Below, in pieces: positions 32,621-40,588 of a stretch of DNA of 64,000 nt. Made by a program: the position numbers and the translations under genes. Under the pieces are notes generated by a model. It saw only the letters and a list, made by a program, of their open reading frames with translations. It searched no databases and was not told where the DNA came from. Numbering within the stretch: the first letter of the stretch is position 1; the number at the start of each line of letters is the position of its first letter. The stretch is from an uncultured Saprospiraceae bacterium (GTDB lineage: Bacteria; Bacteroidota; Bacteroidia; Chitinophagales; Saprospiraceae). The stretch spans positions 1 through 64,000 of the forward strand of contig CALFBH010000014.1 of the NCBI GenBank assembly GCA_937951615.1, written 5' to 3'.

Positions 32621-34411
32621 ATGGGAAAAAATATTTACATCACATGGCATTTGGCCACACATGGAGTAGGCTATACAAAAAACATTGCTGCTGCTTTTTT
32701 TAGAGGCAGTTGTAGTGTGGGAAAAGATATTGATATCAAAGTAAATCAGCTTGAAATGGAGGCTGTATTTGAAACTGATTCAGATGGCTTTCTTTTTGAT
32801 AAGATTTATTATTTACATACTGAGCAGCACATATTGGATAAAGTTTCTACGTTTCGTTTGCAGGGCAGGAAAGAAGCCTTGAAAAGGGATGATCTCATAA
32901 AGGGGGCGGGTACAGAAAAAAGTTGGAAAGATATATTTGAAAATGGAAAAGAAAATTTTGCTGATGAGATTACGCATCTTAGTCAGGAATTTCCAAAACG
33001 ACAGGACGAAGTAATCAATCAATATTGGAGATTCATCAATTATTATACAATAAAAGATCAGCTAACATGGCTCACAACATACAGTAATTTTAGCAAGTAT
33101 GCTGAAAATCGTTTTGAGACGATTAATATGACCAAAAAGGGTGTGAAGGATCTTCGGGACTATATTCAGATTGCGAATGCTGTTCATGAATTTGTACAGG
33201 AGCTTAAAAAAACTCACCCTGATGCCCGTTTTACGTTTAATATTTCTCTGGGGTCTTATGAGACGCAGGTAGTATGGTTCTGTCTGGCAGAGGCTGGTCT
33301 GCTACCGCTTAATACACAGTTTATTGCGAGCTATGACGATAAAAGCAATACACTTATCAATAAACGTTTTCGAGATTTTTATATCAAAACCCGCCCTACA
33401 ACAATCATTTCCACGATTAGAAGTAAATTTAGTGTTTATGAAAAACCCAAGTCTAATTTACGTAAGTTGGCTAATCTCAAAATACAAAACTACATAAAGG
33501 CAGGCTTTTCTATTTTGCTGATTGGTGAGCGGGGAACAGGGAAAACTCGGCTGGTTAAGGAAAATTCAGGGGCGATAATTATTGCAGCAAATTGTGCTTC
33601 TTTTGATGATGATAGCAAGGCAGAAGCTGAACTTTTTGGAACAGTAAAAAGTGCCTATACAAATGCAATAGATAAAGATGGACTTTTTCAGAAGGCTCAT
33701 GGAGATATCCTTTTTTTAGATGAAATACATCATCTTTCTAAAGATGTACAGGCAAAACTTATGCGAGCATTGGGTACAGACAAAGAAAATAACTTCACGG
33801 TAAGAAAAATGGGAGACACAAAAGAAACAAAAGTAAAGTTTACCTTTATTGCAGCAACAAATAAAACGATAGAGGAATTAAAAACTCACCTTCTACCCGA
33901 TTTTTTTGACCGTATTGCCCAATTAGTTGTCGAATTGCCCTCGCTTCGTGCGACTCCTAAAGATAGAATTGATGATTGGAGAACGGTGTGGGAAGAATTA
34001 AATTTTGAATCATCTCCGCCTTTGCCAGTAGAATTGGAGCTAATTGAATGGTTAAAAGACTTGAAATTGTATGGTAACTTTCGGGATTTACAGAAAATTG
34101 CGATTTATTATAATCGTTTTCTGACTTTCTCCAAAGACTTAAAAAAACTATTGGCACAAACTACACCTGTAGCTTATGCAAAAGCGGAATTTAAAAAATA
34201 TCACCAAACTAATAATTCAATCGTTTATCAGTTTTCCAGAAGTCAAAAACCACGTGAAGCAATTGCTGAATTTCACGCACAATTCGCAGAATGGGCAATC
34301 TCGGAGTTTGGGTCTATGGATAAAGCAGAAAAACATTTTGAAAAAATAGGAGATAAGGTTACTAAAGGGACACTGTCTAATTGGAAGAATAAAAAATCGC
34401 ATAAAAAATAA
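32621..34411 (+). CDS. RtcR-like regulator: CARF-like domain plus sigma-54-type AAA+ domain
   Basis: 596 residues. The N-terminal about 260 residues resemble the sensor domain of RtcR; in particular FTFNISLGSYETQVVWFCLA and EAGLLPLNTQFIASY align by eye with the ligand-pocket segment (ITTGTHVAQICWFLLTEA) of RtcR/CARF proteins. The AAA+ domain has P-loop GERGTGKT (302-309), ELFGTVKSAYTNA (337-349), Walker B ILFLDEIHHL and ATNK...LLPDFFDRIAQLVVELP. The GAFTGA loop that contacts sigma-54 is altered to SAYTNA, so activation of RpoN is uncertain. A short basic C-terminus (KVTKGTLSNWKNKKSHKK) may be the DNA-binding part. No rtcA or rtcB is nearby; instead it is divergent from the peptide-modification operon. 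Confidence 0.82.
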   Translation: MGKNIYITWHLATHGVGYTKNIAAAFFRGSCSVGKDIDIKVNQLEMEAVFETDSDGFLFDKIYYLHTEQHILDKVSTFRLQGRKEALKRDDLIKGAGTEKSWKDIFENGKENFADEITHLSQEFPKRQDEVINQYWRFINYYTIKDQLTWLTTYSNFSKYAENRFETINMTKKGVKDLRDYIQIANAVHEFVQELKKTHPDARFTFNISLGSYETQVVWFCLAEAGLLPLNTQFIASYDDKSNTLINKRFRDFYIKTRPTTIISTIRSKFSVYEKPKSNLRKLANLKIQNYIKAGFSILLIGERGTGKTRLVKENSGAIIIAANCASFDDDSKAEAELFGTVKSAYTNAIDKDGLFQKAHGDILFLDEIHHLSKDVQAKLMRALGTDKENNFTVRKMGDTKETKVKFTFIAATNKTIEELKTHLLPDFFDRIAQLVVELPSLRATPKDRIDDWRTVWEELNFESSPPLPVELELIEWLKDLKLYGNFRDLQKIAIYYNRFLTFSKDLKKLLAQTTPVAYAKAEFKKYHQTNNSIVYQFSRSQKPREAIAEFHAQFAEWAISEFGSMDKAEKHFEKIGDKVTKGTLSNWKNKKSHKK

Positions 34412-34438
34412 AAAAGCCCCCAACTTCCGCTGGAGGCT
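34402..34438 (-). terminator. Terminator of the three-EGF lipoprotein gene
   Basis: On the minus strand, AGCCTCCA and TGGGGGCT form a stem (one mismatch) around GCGGAAGT, followed by a T-rich tract. It ends at the stop codon of the convergent RtcR-like gene. Confidence 0.75.
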
Positions 34439-34460
34439 TCAATATCTTCAAAACAAACCC

Positions 34461-35240
34461 TTATCGAGTATAAGTCTGCTGACAATCATCAGTAGAGCTG
34501 GTGTTATTATCTGTCAAAGTATAATTCAGGGTAATGCGGTCGCTATCGGCATCATAAGAACCAGAGGTGGTACCAATAGAGAAATTAGACAAAGTATTGG
34601 AGGCGAAAGTTTGTCCTGGTACGGTGAAGGTAAATGAATTTCCATTTTGTCCGGTGACCGTAGCAACGACTGTAGCGTCTTGCTCGCTGATACCTGCTTG
34701 CGAACCGAAATTATAGAGATTGTTGATGTAAAAACGGGTATCATTAGTTGCGTCTGCGGTAATATCGGAGGTATAGCTGTCTGTAAAACTTGGATCACTA
34801 GAGCAGGTTTCGCTGACATTCCAGGTGGCGAGGATCAAATCTCTGGACAGTCCACTACAATCTGTACCAGTATAGCCAGTATCACAGTCACAATCGCCAT
34901 TGACACAAGTTCCATTTCCGCTACAAGTTACACCATCACAAGGGTCTGTGTTCACAGGTGTACTACAATCTACACCAGTCCAGCCAGTAGCGCAGTCGCA
35001 AGAGCCACTAATACAAGTCCCGTTGCCACTACAGGTTACACCGTCGCAGGGATCAGCAGTGTCGGGGATGCTGCAATCTGCACCCGTCCAACCGGTATCG
35101 CAAAGGCAAGAGCCATCAAAACATACTCCATTATCGCTACAGTCAATGGTCGAACAAGGATCAGATTCGCAGGATTGTATTCCGAATACTGCAAATACAG
35201 TGAGTGCTAGCGTGAGTAATTTTAGATAATTATTGTTCAT
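34461..35240 (-). CDS. Lipoprotein with three EGF-like modules
   Basis: 259 residues. The signal peptide ends FGIQSC, a lipobox, so the protein is lipid-anchored. Three EGF-like modules of about 37 residues follow: SDPCSTIDCSDNGVCFDGSC, DPCDGVTCSGNGTCISGSCD and DPCDGVTCSGNGTCVNGDCD, each closing with a CxxGWTGxDC-type end. The C-terminal half (about 120 residues) begins ILATWNVSETCSSDPSFTDS and is shared with the next two genes. It has NNLYNFG and TLNYTLTDN, a beta-sandwich-like domain probably facing the outside. It is the first and longest of a three-gene paralogous array. Function is unknown; adhesion or ligand binding is a guess. Confidence 0.88.
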   Translation of the reverse strand: MNNNYLKLLTLALTVFAVFGIQSCESDPCSTIDCSDNGVCFDGSCLCDTGWTGADCSIPDTADPCDGVTCSGNGTCISGSCDCATGWTGVDCSTPVNTDPCDGVTCSGNGTCVNGDCDCDTGYTGTDCSGLSRDLILATWNVSETCSSDPSFTDSYTSDITADATNDTRFYINNLYNFGSQAGISEQDATVVATVTGQNGNSFTFTVPGQTFASNTLSNFSIGTTSGSYDADSDRITLNYTLTDNNTSSTDDCQQTYTR

Positions 35241-35334
35241 GTTTAAGTTTTTTTAATTGGTCAATTGTATCAACCTTAAGTTTTAGAATAAAGTCTATTT
35301 TAAAAATAAGACGCAAAAGTACGTATTTATATAC

Positions 35335-35363
35335 AAAAAAGCCTCGCCAATTTTGGCGAGGCT
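35335..35363 (-). terminator. Terminator of the two-EGF lipoprotein gene
   Basis: Perfect 11-bp stem AGCCTCGCCAA / TTGGCGAGGCT with a two-base loop. On the minus strand it is followed by a run of T (35335-35340 on the plus strand are A). Confidence 0.9.
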
Positions 35364-35397
35364 GATATTTTATTCTCAGGTTTTAATGCCCTGAAAA

Positions 35398-35463
35398 CCA
35401 GATGTTGTCTTCGGTTTCGCTCGAACAAGCGTGTTATAGTTGCTTGAATGAAATCAACGACTA
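35398..35463. repeat. Hairpin of the GTTGTCTTCG..TTCGCTC family, copy 1
   Basis: AGATGTTGTCTTCGGTTTCG, then CTCGAACAAGC, pairs imperfectly with GTTGCTTGAATGAAATCAAC. It precedes the stop codon of the two-EGF gene and is nearly repeated at 36268-36343. Confidence 0.6.
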
Positions 35464-36132
35464 TTATTGAGGCGTATAAATTTGCGTACAGCTATCCATA
35501 TAATTCGGGTCAGTTGCTGGTAAAGTTGTATTTGTAATAGAATAGTTTACTGTAATTTCGTCGGTAGTCGCATCATAAGTACCCGAACCCGAAACCTGAT
35601 AAATAGATAATACAGAGGATGAAAACGTCTGCATATCAATTACTACAGCATATTCTTCTCCAGTATTACTCACAGAGGCAAGTACTGTTGCATCGTCAGG
35701 CTCTATATCGGGCAATTCGCCCAAATTATAAATGTTGTTAATTGTAATGTACTCTGCGCCTTGTGCAGATGCACTAATTTCAGAGACATAATTAACTGTA
35801 ACAGTAGGGTTGTTGGTACAGACTTCCGCAACGTCATAGATACCGATGAAAGAATTTCTAATTATAATGCTACAATCCGTACCGTCATAACCATCGTCAC
35901 AAATACATGCACCAAGGAGACAAGCCCCATTATTGCAGTTAAGATTTAAACAAAGGTCGGGAGGAATACTACAATCTGGTCCAGTATAACCGTCCTCGCA
36001 AATACAAGTTCCATTTACACAGGCTCCATTACAATTGGCTACTTCACAGGGACTTTTTCTACAGGATTGTACAATAGTCATGCTGAATAAAACGACGAGA
36101 ATAGTAAATGTTCTTAGCAAGTTAATTTTCAT
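35464..36132 (-). CDS. Lipoprotein with two EGF-like modules
   Basis: 222 residues, paralogous to the genes on either side. The lipobox is TIVQSC. Two EGF-like modules read KSPCEVANCNGACVNGTCIC and LCLNLNCNNGACLLGACICD, each followed by a DGYxGxDCS-type end. The shared C-terminal domain begins FIGIYDVAEVCTNNPTVTVN and has NNIYNLGELPDIEPDDATVL and ITVNYSITNTTL. The final residues (CTQIYTPQ) are identical to those of the next paralogue. Its terminator and downstream hairpin are also copied in the neighbour, so the duplication included flanking DNA. Confidence 0.88.
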   Translation of the reverse strand: MKINLLRTFTILVVLFSMTIVQSCRKSPCEVANCNGACVNGTCICEDGYTGPDCSIPPDLCLNLNCNNGACLLGACICDDGYDGTDCSIIIRNSFIGIYDVAEVCTNNPTVTVNYVSEISASAQGAEYITINNIYNLGELPDIEPDDATVLASVSNTGEEYAVVIDMQTFSSSVLSIYQVSGSGTYDATTDEITVNYSITNTTLPATDPNYMDSCTQIYTPQ

Positions 36133-36203
36133 AGTCTATTGGTTTTAAAGTGTTTTTAAAAAAATTATTCGCACAAAAGTAATATTTTAAACCTTATTGT
36201 CCA

Positions 36204-36234
36204 CAAAAAAAGCCCCACCAAAATTGGCGAGGCT
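36204..36234 (-). terminator. Terminator of the one-EGF lipoprotein gene
   Basis: AGCCCCACCAA and TTGGCGAGGCT form the same hairpin as at 35340-35363 with two mismatches; a T-run follows on the minus strand. Confidence 0.8.
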
Positions 36235-36267
36235 GATATTTTATGTTCAGATTTTAATACACTGAAA

Positions 36268-36343
36268 ACCAGATGTTGTCTTCGACTTCGCTCAGACAAC
36301 CGTGTTACAGTTGCTTGAGTGTAGTCGAAATCAACGGTAAATT
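36268..36343. repeat. Hairpin of the GTTGTCTTCG..TTCGCTC family, copy 2
   Basis: GTTGTCTTCGACTTCGCTCA pairs with TTGAGTGTAGTCGAAATCAA. Closely related to 35398-35463 and, more loosely, to 58840-58893. Dispersed palindromes of this wording are common in Bacteroidota. Confidence 0.65.
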
Positions 36344-36346
36344 AGA

Positions 36347-36925
36347 TTATTGAGGGGTATAAATCTGTGTACAGTTGTCGATATAACCAGCATCTACAGG
36401 ATCCAAAGAAGTATCTGTGATGGAATAAGTAAGGGTAATCTCAGAAGTCGATGGATTATATATTCCTGAACCTGCAACCTCAAAATCTGCAAGAATAGCA
36501 GATGTAAATGTTTGACTTTCAATCAATAAAACGTATTCGTCACCCGACACGCTTACTGAAGCTAATGCGGTAGCATCTTCGGGTTGAACACTTGGGAAGA
36601 AAGTGGGAAAATTATAAATGTTATCAACATTAATGAATCCAGTACCTTGCGAGGATTCAGTAATTTTGGATACATAGTTGTCCGTGAAATTTGGTACGCC
36701 GTCACAAATCTCTTCAACATTATATGTGCCAAGAAATAGGCTTCTAATTACAATATTACAGTCTGAACCATCGTATCCATCGTCGCAGATACAAGTACCT
36801 TCCAGGCAAACACCATTATCACCACAGGCTACATCTTTACAAGGATCTGTGTCGCAAGATTGTATAGAAAAGATACCAATGGTGGCTATTGCCAGAACAA
36901 GAGTTCTTAAAAAATTAGTCTTCAT
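36347..36925 (-). CDS. Lipoprotein with one EGF-like module
   Basis: 192 residues, third paralogue. The lipobox is FSIQSC. One EGF-like module reads DPCKDVACGDNGVCLEGTCI, closing CDDGYDGSDC. The C-terminal domain starts IRSLFLGTYNVEEICDGVPN and carries NIYNFP, VQPEDATALAS and ITLTYSITDTSL, very similar to the two-EGF neighbour. The array therefore differs chiefly in EGF copy number (three, two, one). Confidence 0.88.
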   Translation of the reverse strand: MKTNFLRTLVLAIATIGIFSIQSCDTDPCKDVACGDNGVCLEGTCICDDGYDGSDCNIVIRSLFLGTYNVEEICDGVPNFTDNYVSKITESSQGTGFINVDNIYNFPTFFPSVQPEDATALASVSVSGDEYVLLIESQTFTSAILADFEVAGSGIYNPSTSEITLTYSITDTSLDPVDAGYIDNCTQIYTPQ

Positions 36926-37007
36926 GATTATATGGTTTTGAAAATTTCAAAAAAAATGTTCTTAAAAAATTATGACTTTGCTAACAAAGCCAAAAATTAT
37001 GCCATTC

Positions 37008-37041
37008 AGACCTGTCAGCTTTTTTAAAAGCTGACAGGTCT
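37008..37041. repeat. Perfect 16-bp palindrome
   Basis: AGACCTGTCAGCTTTT (37008-37023) and AAAAGCTGACAGGTCT (37026-37041) are exact complements with a two-base loop. Intergenic between the one-EGF gene and ruvB. Related in wording to the palindrome inside lpxB. Confidence 0.85.
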
Positions 37042-37091
37042 TTAAATTTGCCACAAAATTACTCAAATAGTTTTGTATTTTTGGAGTCTAT

Positions 37092-38117
37092 ATGCAAAAT
37101 TCAAATCTTGATCCAACGGATAAACAATTCATACCGGAAGACCGGCAGATAGAACGCGCCCTGCGCCCTAAGTCGCTGAGCGATTTTTCCGGGCAACCTA
37201 AACTGGTGGAAAACCTGGACATCTTCATTCGTGCAGCTAAAAAAAGAGAGGAGGCATTAGACCATGTTTTATTACACGGGCCGCCGGGACTGGGCAAAAC
37301 GACCTTGGCGCATATTGTGTCGAATGAATTGGGTTCTGAACTGAAAATGAGTTCAGGCCCTGTACTGGAAAAGCCGGGCGACCTCGCTGGTCTGCTGACC
37401 AATCTAGATGAAAACGATGTGCTGTTTATCGACGAAATTCACCGCTTGAATAATGTGGTGGAGGAGTATCTTTATTCAGCCATGGAGGATTATCGGATTG
37501 ATATTATGATTGACAGCGGACCGAATGCACGGAGTATTCAGATTACGCTGAATCCCTTCACGCTCATCGGTGCAACTACTCGAATGGGTTTACTCACTGC
37601 GCCTATGCGGGCACGTTTTGGCATTAACTGCCATCTGGACTATTATGATGTAAAAACGCTGACGCAAATCGTAAAGCGTTCTGCGGGTATTCTGGAAGTA
37701 GAGATAGAAGAAGCTGGTGCGCTGGAAATTTCGAGGCGCAGTAGAGGGACGCCGCGTATTGCGAATGCTTTGCTCCGCCGTGTCCGCGATTTTGCAGAAA
37801 TCAAGGGCAATGGCACGATTGATTTAAAAATTGCGAAATACGGACTAGCTGCGCTCAATGTAGATGAAAGCGGACTAGACGAAATGGATAATAAAATTTT
37901 ATCTACCATCATCCATAAGTTCAAAGGTGGTCCGGTCGGCATCAGCACGATTGCAACGGCAGTGGGCGAGGAAGCAGGAACGATTGAAGAAGTACATGAA
38001 CCGTTTTTAATACAGGAAGGTTATATCCAACGCACCGCCCGCGGACGAGAGGCGACAGATAAAGCGTATCAGCATCTTGGGGCTGTACCGCCTGCTCAGG
38101 CAGGGACTTTGTTTTGA
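37092..38117 (+). CDS. ruvB: Holliday junction branch-migration helicase RuvB
   Basis: 341 residues. AAA+ motor that drives branch migration with RuvA and hands junctions to RuvC. Visible motifs are [20 protein letters not shown], Walker [14 protein letters not shown], Walker [21 protein letters not shown], sensor 1 [20 protein letters not shown], and the C-terminal winged helix ([40 protein letters not shown]). Single gene, without ruvA or ruvC neighbours, as is usual in this phylum. Confidence 0.97.
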   Translation: MQNSNLDPTDKQFIPEDRQIERALRPKSLSDFSGQPKLVENLDIFIRAAKKREEALDHVLLHGPPGLGKTTLAHIVSNELGSELKMSSGPVLEKPGDLAGLLTNLDENDVLFIDEIHRLNNVVEEYLYSAMEDYRIDIMIDSGPNARSIQITLNPFTLIGATTRMGLLTAPMRARFGINCHLDYYDVKTLTQIVKRSAGILEVEIEEAGALEISRRSRGTPRIANALLRRVRDFAEIKGNGTIDLKIAKYGLAALNVDESGLDEMDNKILSTIIHKFKGGPVGISTIATAVGEEAGTIEEVHEPFLIQEGYIQRTARGREATDKAYQHLGAVPPAQAGTLF

Positions 38118-38237
38118 GTTGTTTGAGTTGCGGGTTTTCGTGTTGCGAGTTGCGAGTTGTTTCACCGTAGGTGAATTCTTTTACAACCCGAAACTCGTAA
38201 CCCACCAACTCGTAACTCACTCACTCGTAACTCGTTA
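38114..38237. repeat. Palindrome with GAGTTGCG-type arms
   Basis: The left arm (TTGAGTTGCGGGTTTTCGTG, then TTGCGAGTTGCGAGTTG) and right arm (CAACCCGAAACTCGTAACCC, then AACTCGTAACTCACT) enclose the stem TTCACCGTAGGTGAA (38160-38174). It lies between convergent ruvB and the Spy-like gene and could end transcription from both sides. The right arm reaches the final bases of the Spy-like gene. Confidence 0.75.
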
Positions 38238-38726
38238 ATAACTCCGCCTACGCGGACCATCTTCCCCTTTCCGTTTTCTAAATTCCCTTAGAATGGTGCG
38301 TTTAAACTCCTGTTCCAACATGGGTAGCATCGCTGCTTTTTGGGCAGGTAGCACTTCCATGAATTTATAAGCGTATTCCTTTTCCAAGTCTAGTGCTTTT
38401 TGTTTAAATTCAAAATGCTGCTTAATTTCTGATTTGATTTCTGCATCTGTCGCCTTAGTCAAATCAGCAGGACGCCTTTTAGGTTTATACGTTTTTTTAA
38501 GCTTGTGTTTCCGCTGATTCATTTCACGGAATAAAGGCCAGAAAGTTTCTGCTTCCTGTGGCGTCAATTCCAGTTTTTCTGTGAAATAAGCGGTGCGATA
38601 AGATTCTATTTTTTTTCTGATTTCTGGATTTTTTTCCAGTTCAGACATCTCGCGATGTCCTGGCTGTGCAAAAGCAGATAAACCAGCAAAGCTGCATATA
38701 GAGAGGATAAACAATAGTTTTTTCAT
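38235..38726 (-). CDS. Periplasmic Spy/CpxP-like protein of an ECF sigma operon
   Basis: 163 residues with a signal peptide (ILSICSFAGLSAFAQ). The mature protein is helical and charged, with IESYRTAYFTEKLELTPQEA and ETFWPLFREMNQRKHKLKKT. The L-T-P-Q-E-A sequence fits the LTxxQ-type motif of Spy/CpxP and related sensor-repressor proteins. It is the third gene after the sigma factor and anti-sigma genes (12 bases downstream), which suggests a role in sensing envelope stress or as a periplasmic chaperone. Confidence 0.82.
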   Translation of the reverse strand: MKKLLFILSICSFAGLSAFAQPGHREMSELEKNPEIRKKIESYRTAYFTEKLELTPQEAETFWPLFREMNQRKHKLKKTYKPKRRPADLTKATDAEIKSEIKQHFEFKQKALDLEKEYAYKFMEVLPAQKAAMLPMLEQEFKRTILREFRKRKGEDGPRRRSY

Positions 38727-38738
38727 GATATTTCTATT

Positions 38739-39269
38739 TTATAAAAAGTCTTCCAGCGTTTGGTCATCCAACTGGTCGATAAAATCATTGTCAATATATT
38801 CTTCTAATTCATTTAATTCAAAGTTCATGCCGTCTGAAAAGTCTAGTGTACTGCTGGCATTGTTTTCCATCAAGAGGTCTAAATCAAAATCATCAATATT
38901 TTCATCTAAATAACTGGATAATTCTTCTGTACTGATGCTGGCAAGTATATCCGTATGCTGGTTTTCAACAGGGCGCAAAAACAAGGTAGTCGCAAGGAGC
39001 AAAACCAAGACAGCACCAAGTGTCATTGCATAGCGAGGCTGAAGCAAGGTCTTGAAGAATCGGCTAAAAACACCTTCCGGTTCTGGCTTTTCAGCAAGCC
39101 TGTTCATGACTTTGTCCTGTAAGGTTTCAAAGTAAAGATGCGGCACATTGAAGCCCTCCTGACTTTTATCCATCTCAGACAATAAAGGTGCGATGTCCTT
39201 TAATTCGTCTTGTATATGTGGTGAATTTTTCACTTTATAATTATTGATTATTTCTGATAAAACCTTCAA
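38739..39269 (-). CDS. Membrane-bound anti-sigma factor (predicted)
   Basis: 176 residues. The cytosolic N-terminal part (KVLSEIINNYKVKNSPHIQD, PHLYFETLQDKVMNRLAEKP) precedes one membrane helix (YAMTLGAVLVLLLATTLFL, about 95-113). The extracytoplasmic part is highly acidic (EELSSYLDENIDDFDLDLLM). There is no zinc-finger HxxxCxxC motif. Its position overlapping the ECF sigma gene by 29 bases and the single membrane helix support the anti-sigma assignment. Confidence 0.78.
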   Translation of the reverse strand: MKVLSEIINNYKVKNSPHIQDELKDIAPLLSEMDKSQEGFNVPHLYFETLQDKVMNRLAEKPEPEGVFSRFFKTLLQPRYAMTLGAVLVLLLATTLFLRPVENQHTDILASISTEELSSYLDENIDDFDLDLLMENNASSTLDFSDGMNFELNELEEYIDNDFIDQLDDQTLEDFL

Positions 39270-39807
39270 TTTTTTTCGCTGCGTGGTGATAAGATGCCTT
39301 CAAAGCACCTACCGATGTTCCTAGAACGTCTGAAATATTTTTATACGTCATTTCGTCGTAATAGCGCATATTAAAAACCAGTTGTTGCTTGTGCGGCAGC
39401 GTAGCGATAGCGGCTTTCAGTAGTCGCTGCGCTTCATTGCCATCAAACCAGGTGTCAGCTTTGAGTTGTTGTGCTACATGCGTGTTTTCATTATGAATAG
39501 ACATGCTGTTTCGCTTTTTTTTCTTTTTCAAAAAGGTCAGACATTCATTGGTCGCAATTCGGTACAGCCAAGTGTATAAACCCGATTCTCCTTTGAAATT
39601 GCCAATACCCCGATAGACCTTGATAAAGGTGTTTTGCAACACATCGTCGGCATCATAATGTTCGTGTACCATGCGACGGATATGTGCATACAGGCGTTCC
39701 TGATACTTCGTCATCAGTTGCTGAAAGGCCTCATTCTGTAGGTCTACTTTTTGCAGTCCCAGAATGATGTCTTCATCAGAGATGGTATGTTTGATTGTTT
39801 GCACCAC
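39241..39807 (-). CDS. ECF-type RNA polymerase sigma factor
   Basis: 188 residues. Region 2 is seen as LMTKYQERLYAHIRRMVHEH, YDADDVLQNTFIKVYRGIGN and FKGESGLYTWLYRIATNECL. Region 4 is seen as ATLPHKQQLVFNMRYYDEMT and YKNISDVLGTSVGALKASYH. The linker contains a basic run, KKKKKRN. It heads an operon with anti-sigma and Spy-like genes. The promoter region upstream is occupied by a modular palindrome (39869-39989), which leaves little room for an ordinary autoregulated promoter except in the 61 bases next to the start. Confidence 0.95.
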   Translation of the reverse strand: MVQTIKHTISDEDIILGLQKVDLQNEAFQQLMTKYQERLYAHIRRMVHEHYDADDVLQNTFIKVYRGIGNFKGESGLYTWLYRIATNECLTFLKKKKKRNSMSIHNENTHVAQQLKADTWFDGNEAQRLLKAAIATLPHKQQLVFNMRYYDEMTYKNISDVLGTSVGALKASYHHAAKKIEGFIRNNQ

Positions 39808-39868
39808 GCCTTTGTTGGACTATGAAAATGGAGAGAGGTTTAAAATGGGAGAATAATTTTTATGAGTA

Positions 39869-39989
39869 GGTCGATGGTCGGCGGTCGATAGTCCATAGCT
39901 GTTTTCTAGTCTTATAATTTTCACAGCATTCATTTTGCTTTGCAAAATGCGTAAAAAGAGCCATCGACTATCGACTGCGGACTATGGAC
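39869..39989. repeat. Modular palindrome, GGTCGATGGTC arms with TTTTGC core
   Basis: Left arm GGTCGATGGTCGGCGGTCGA, then TAGTCCATAG (39869-39899); right arm CCATCGACTATCGACTGCGG, then ACTATGG (39961-39987); core CATTTTGCTTTGCAAAATG (39931-39949). Flanking the core, TAATTTTCACA is shared with the inverted copy of the element at 13256. Confidence 0.85.
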
Positions 39990-40008
39990 AAAAACAGTTG
40001 CAAACTGT

Positions 40009-40527
40009 TTATAATCCTTCCGCATATTTTTTAAAATTATCCAGCCCAACCTGGTCTATTTTTCTAAAAGAACCTTTCAGGAAAGCAAAAAAACAACGAT
40101 TGATATAACCTTTAGCCTGCACCGTAGACTGGTGGCTGATAATGCTTGTTCCATCTTTTTCTGCAAAAGTATATTGGTCGGTTTTGGACATCATATCTGC
40201 ATCAAATTCCAGGACTACTTTTTTGTCAACCTGATAATAGCTTACTGTTTCCAGCATTTCTATGGCTGTGCCTTCGTTTTGTATGACCATTTTATATTGG
40301 CTTCCAACGATGCCGGACGTTTCTTTTATAGGTGTGATGCTTTGGATTTCAGGTATCCATTCTTTTATTTTTTCGGTGTCATTGAATAAAGTAAAAGTCT
40401 CCGAAAGTGGCAGATTGATACTTGTCTGTGTATCGTATTCAACTTGTGGAAATAACAGTCCTGCCAATAGAAAAATGGTGAGCAATAACCAGACGACGCC
40501 GAGTACGGATTTGAGTATTCTCTTCAT
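40009..40527 (-). CDS. SRPBCC-family protein, membrane anchored
   Basis: 172 residues. One N-terminal hydrophobic segment (VLGVVWLLLTIFLLAGLLF) is a signal anchor. The SRPBCC/polyketide-cyclase fold follows: INLPLSETFTLFNDTEKIKE, WIPEIQSITPIKETSGIVGS, QYKMVIQNEGTAIEMLETVS. Such proteins bind hydrophobic ligands in a deep cavity. The substrate is not predictable. It stands between two palindromes. Confidence 0.82.
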   Translation of the reverse strand: MKRILKSVLGVVWLLLTIFLLAGLLFPQVEYDTQTSINLPLSETFTLFNDTEKIKEWIPEIQSITPIKETSGIVGSQYKMVIQNEGTAIEMLETVSYYQVDKKVVLEFDADMMSKTDQYTFAEKDGTSIISHQSTVQAKGYINRCFFAFLKGSFRKIDQVGLDNFKKYAEGL

Positions 40528-40533
40528 AATATA

Positions 40534-40588
40534 AAGTATTTCAGGCTTCCAGCCTAATCTATAACCAGGCTGGAAGCCTGAAATACTT
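40534..40588. repeat. Perfect 22-bp inverted repeat (AGGCTTCCAGCCT type)
   Basis: Arms at 40534-40555 and 40567-40588 are exact complements containing TATTTCAGGCTTCCAGCC. It lies between the SRPBCC gene and the PTPS gene. A lone half-arm with CAGACTTCCAGCCTGACCAG is at 43496-43515. Confidence 0.85.

Noticed and set aside
32621-34411. Type III CRISPR accessory CARF protein
   Set aside because: The effector part is a sigma-54-type AAA+ domain, not a nuclease, and no CRISPR or cas gene is visible in the window.
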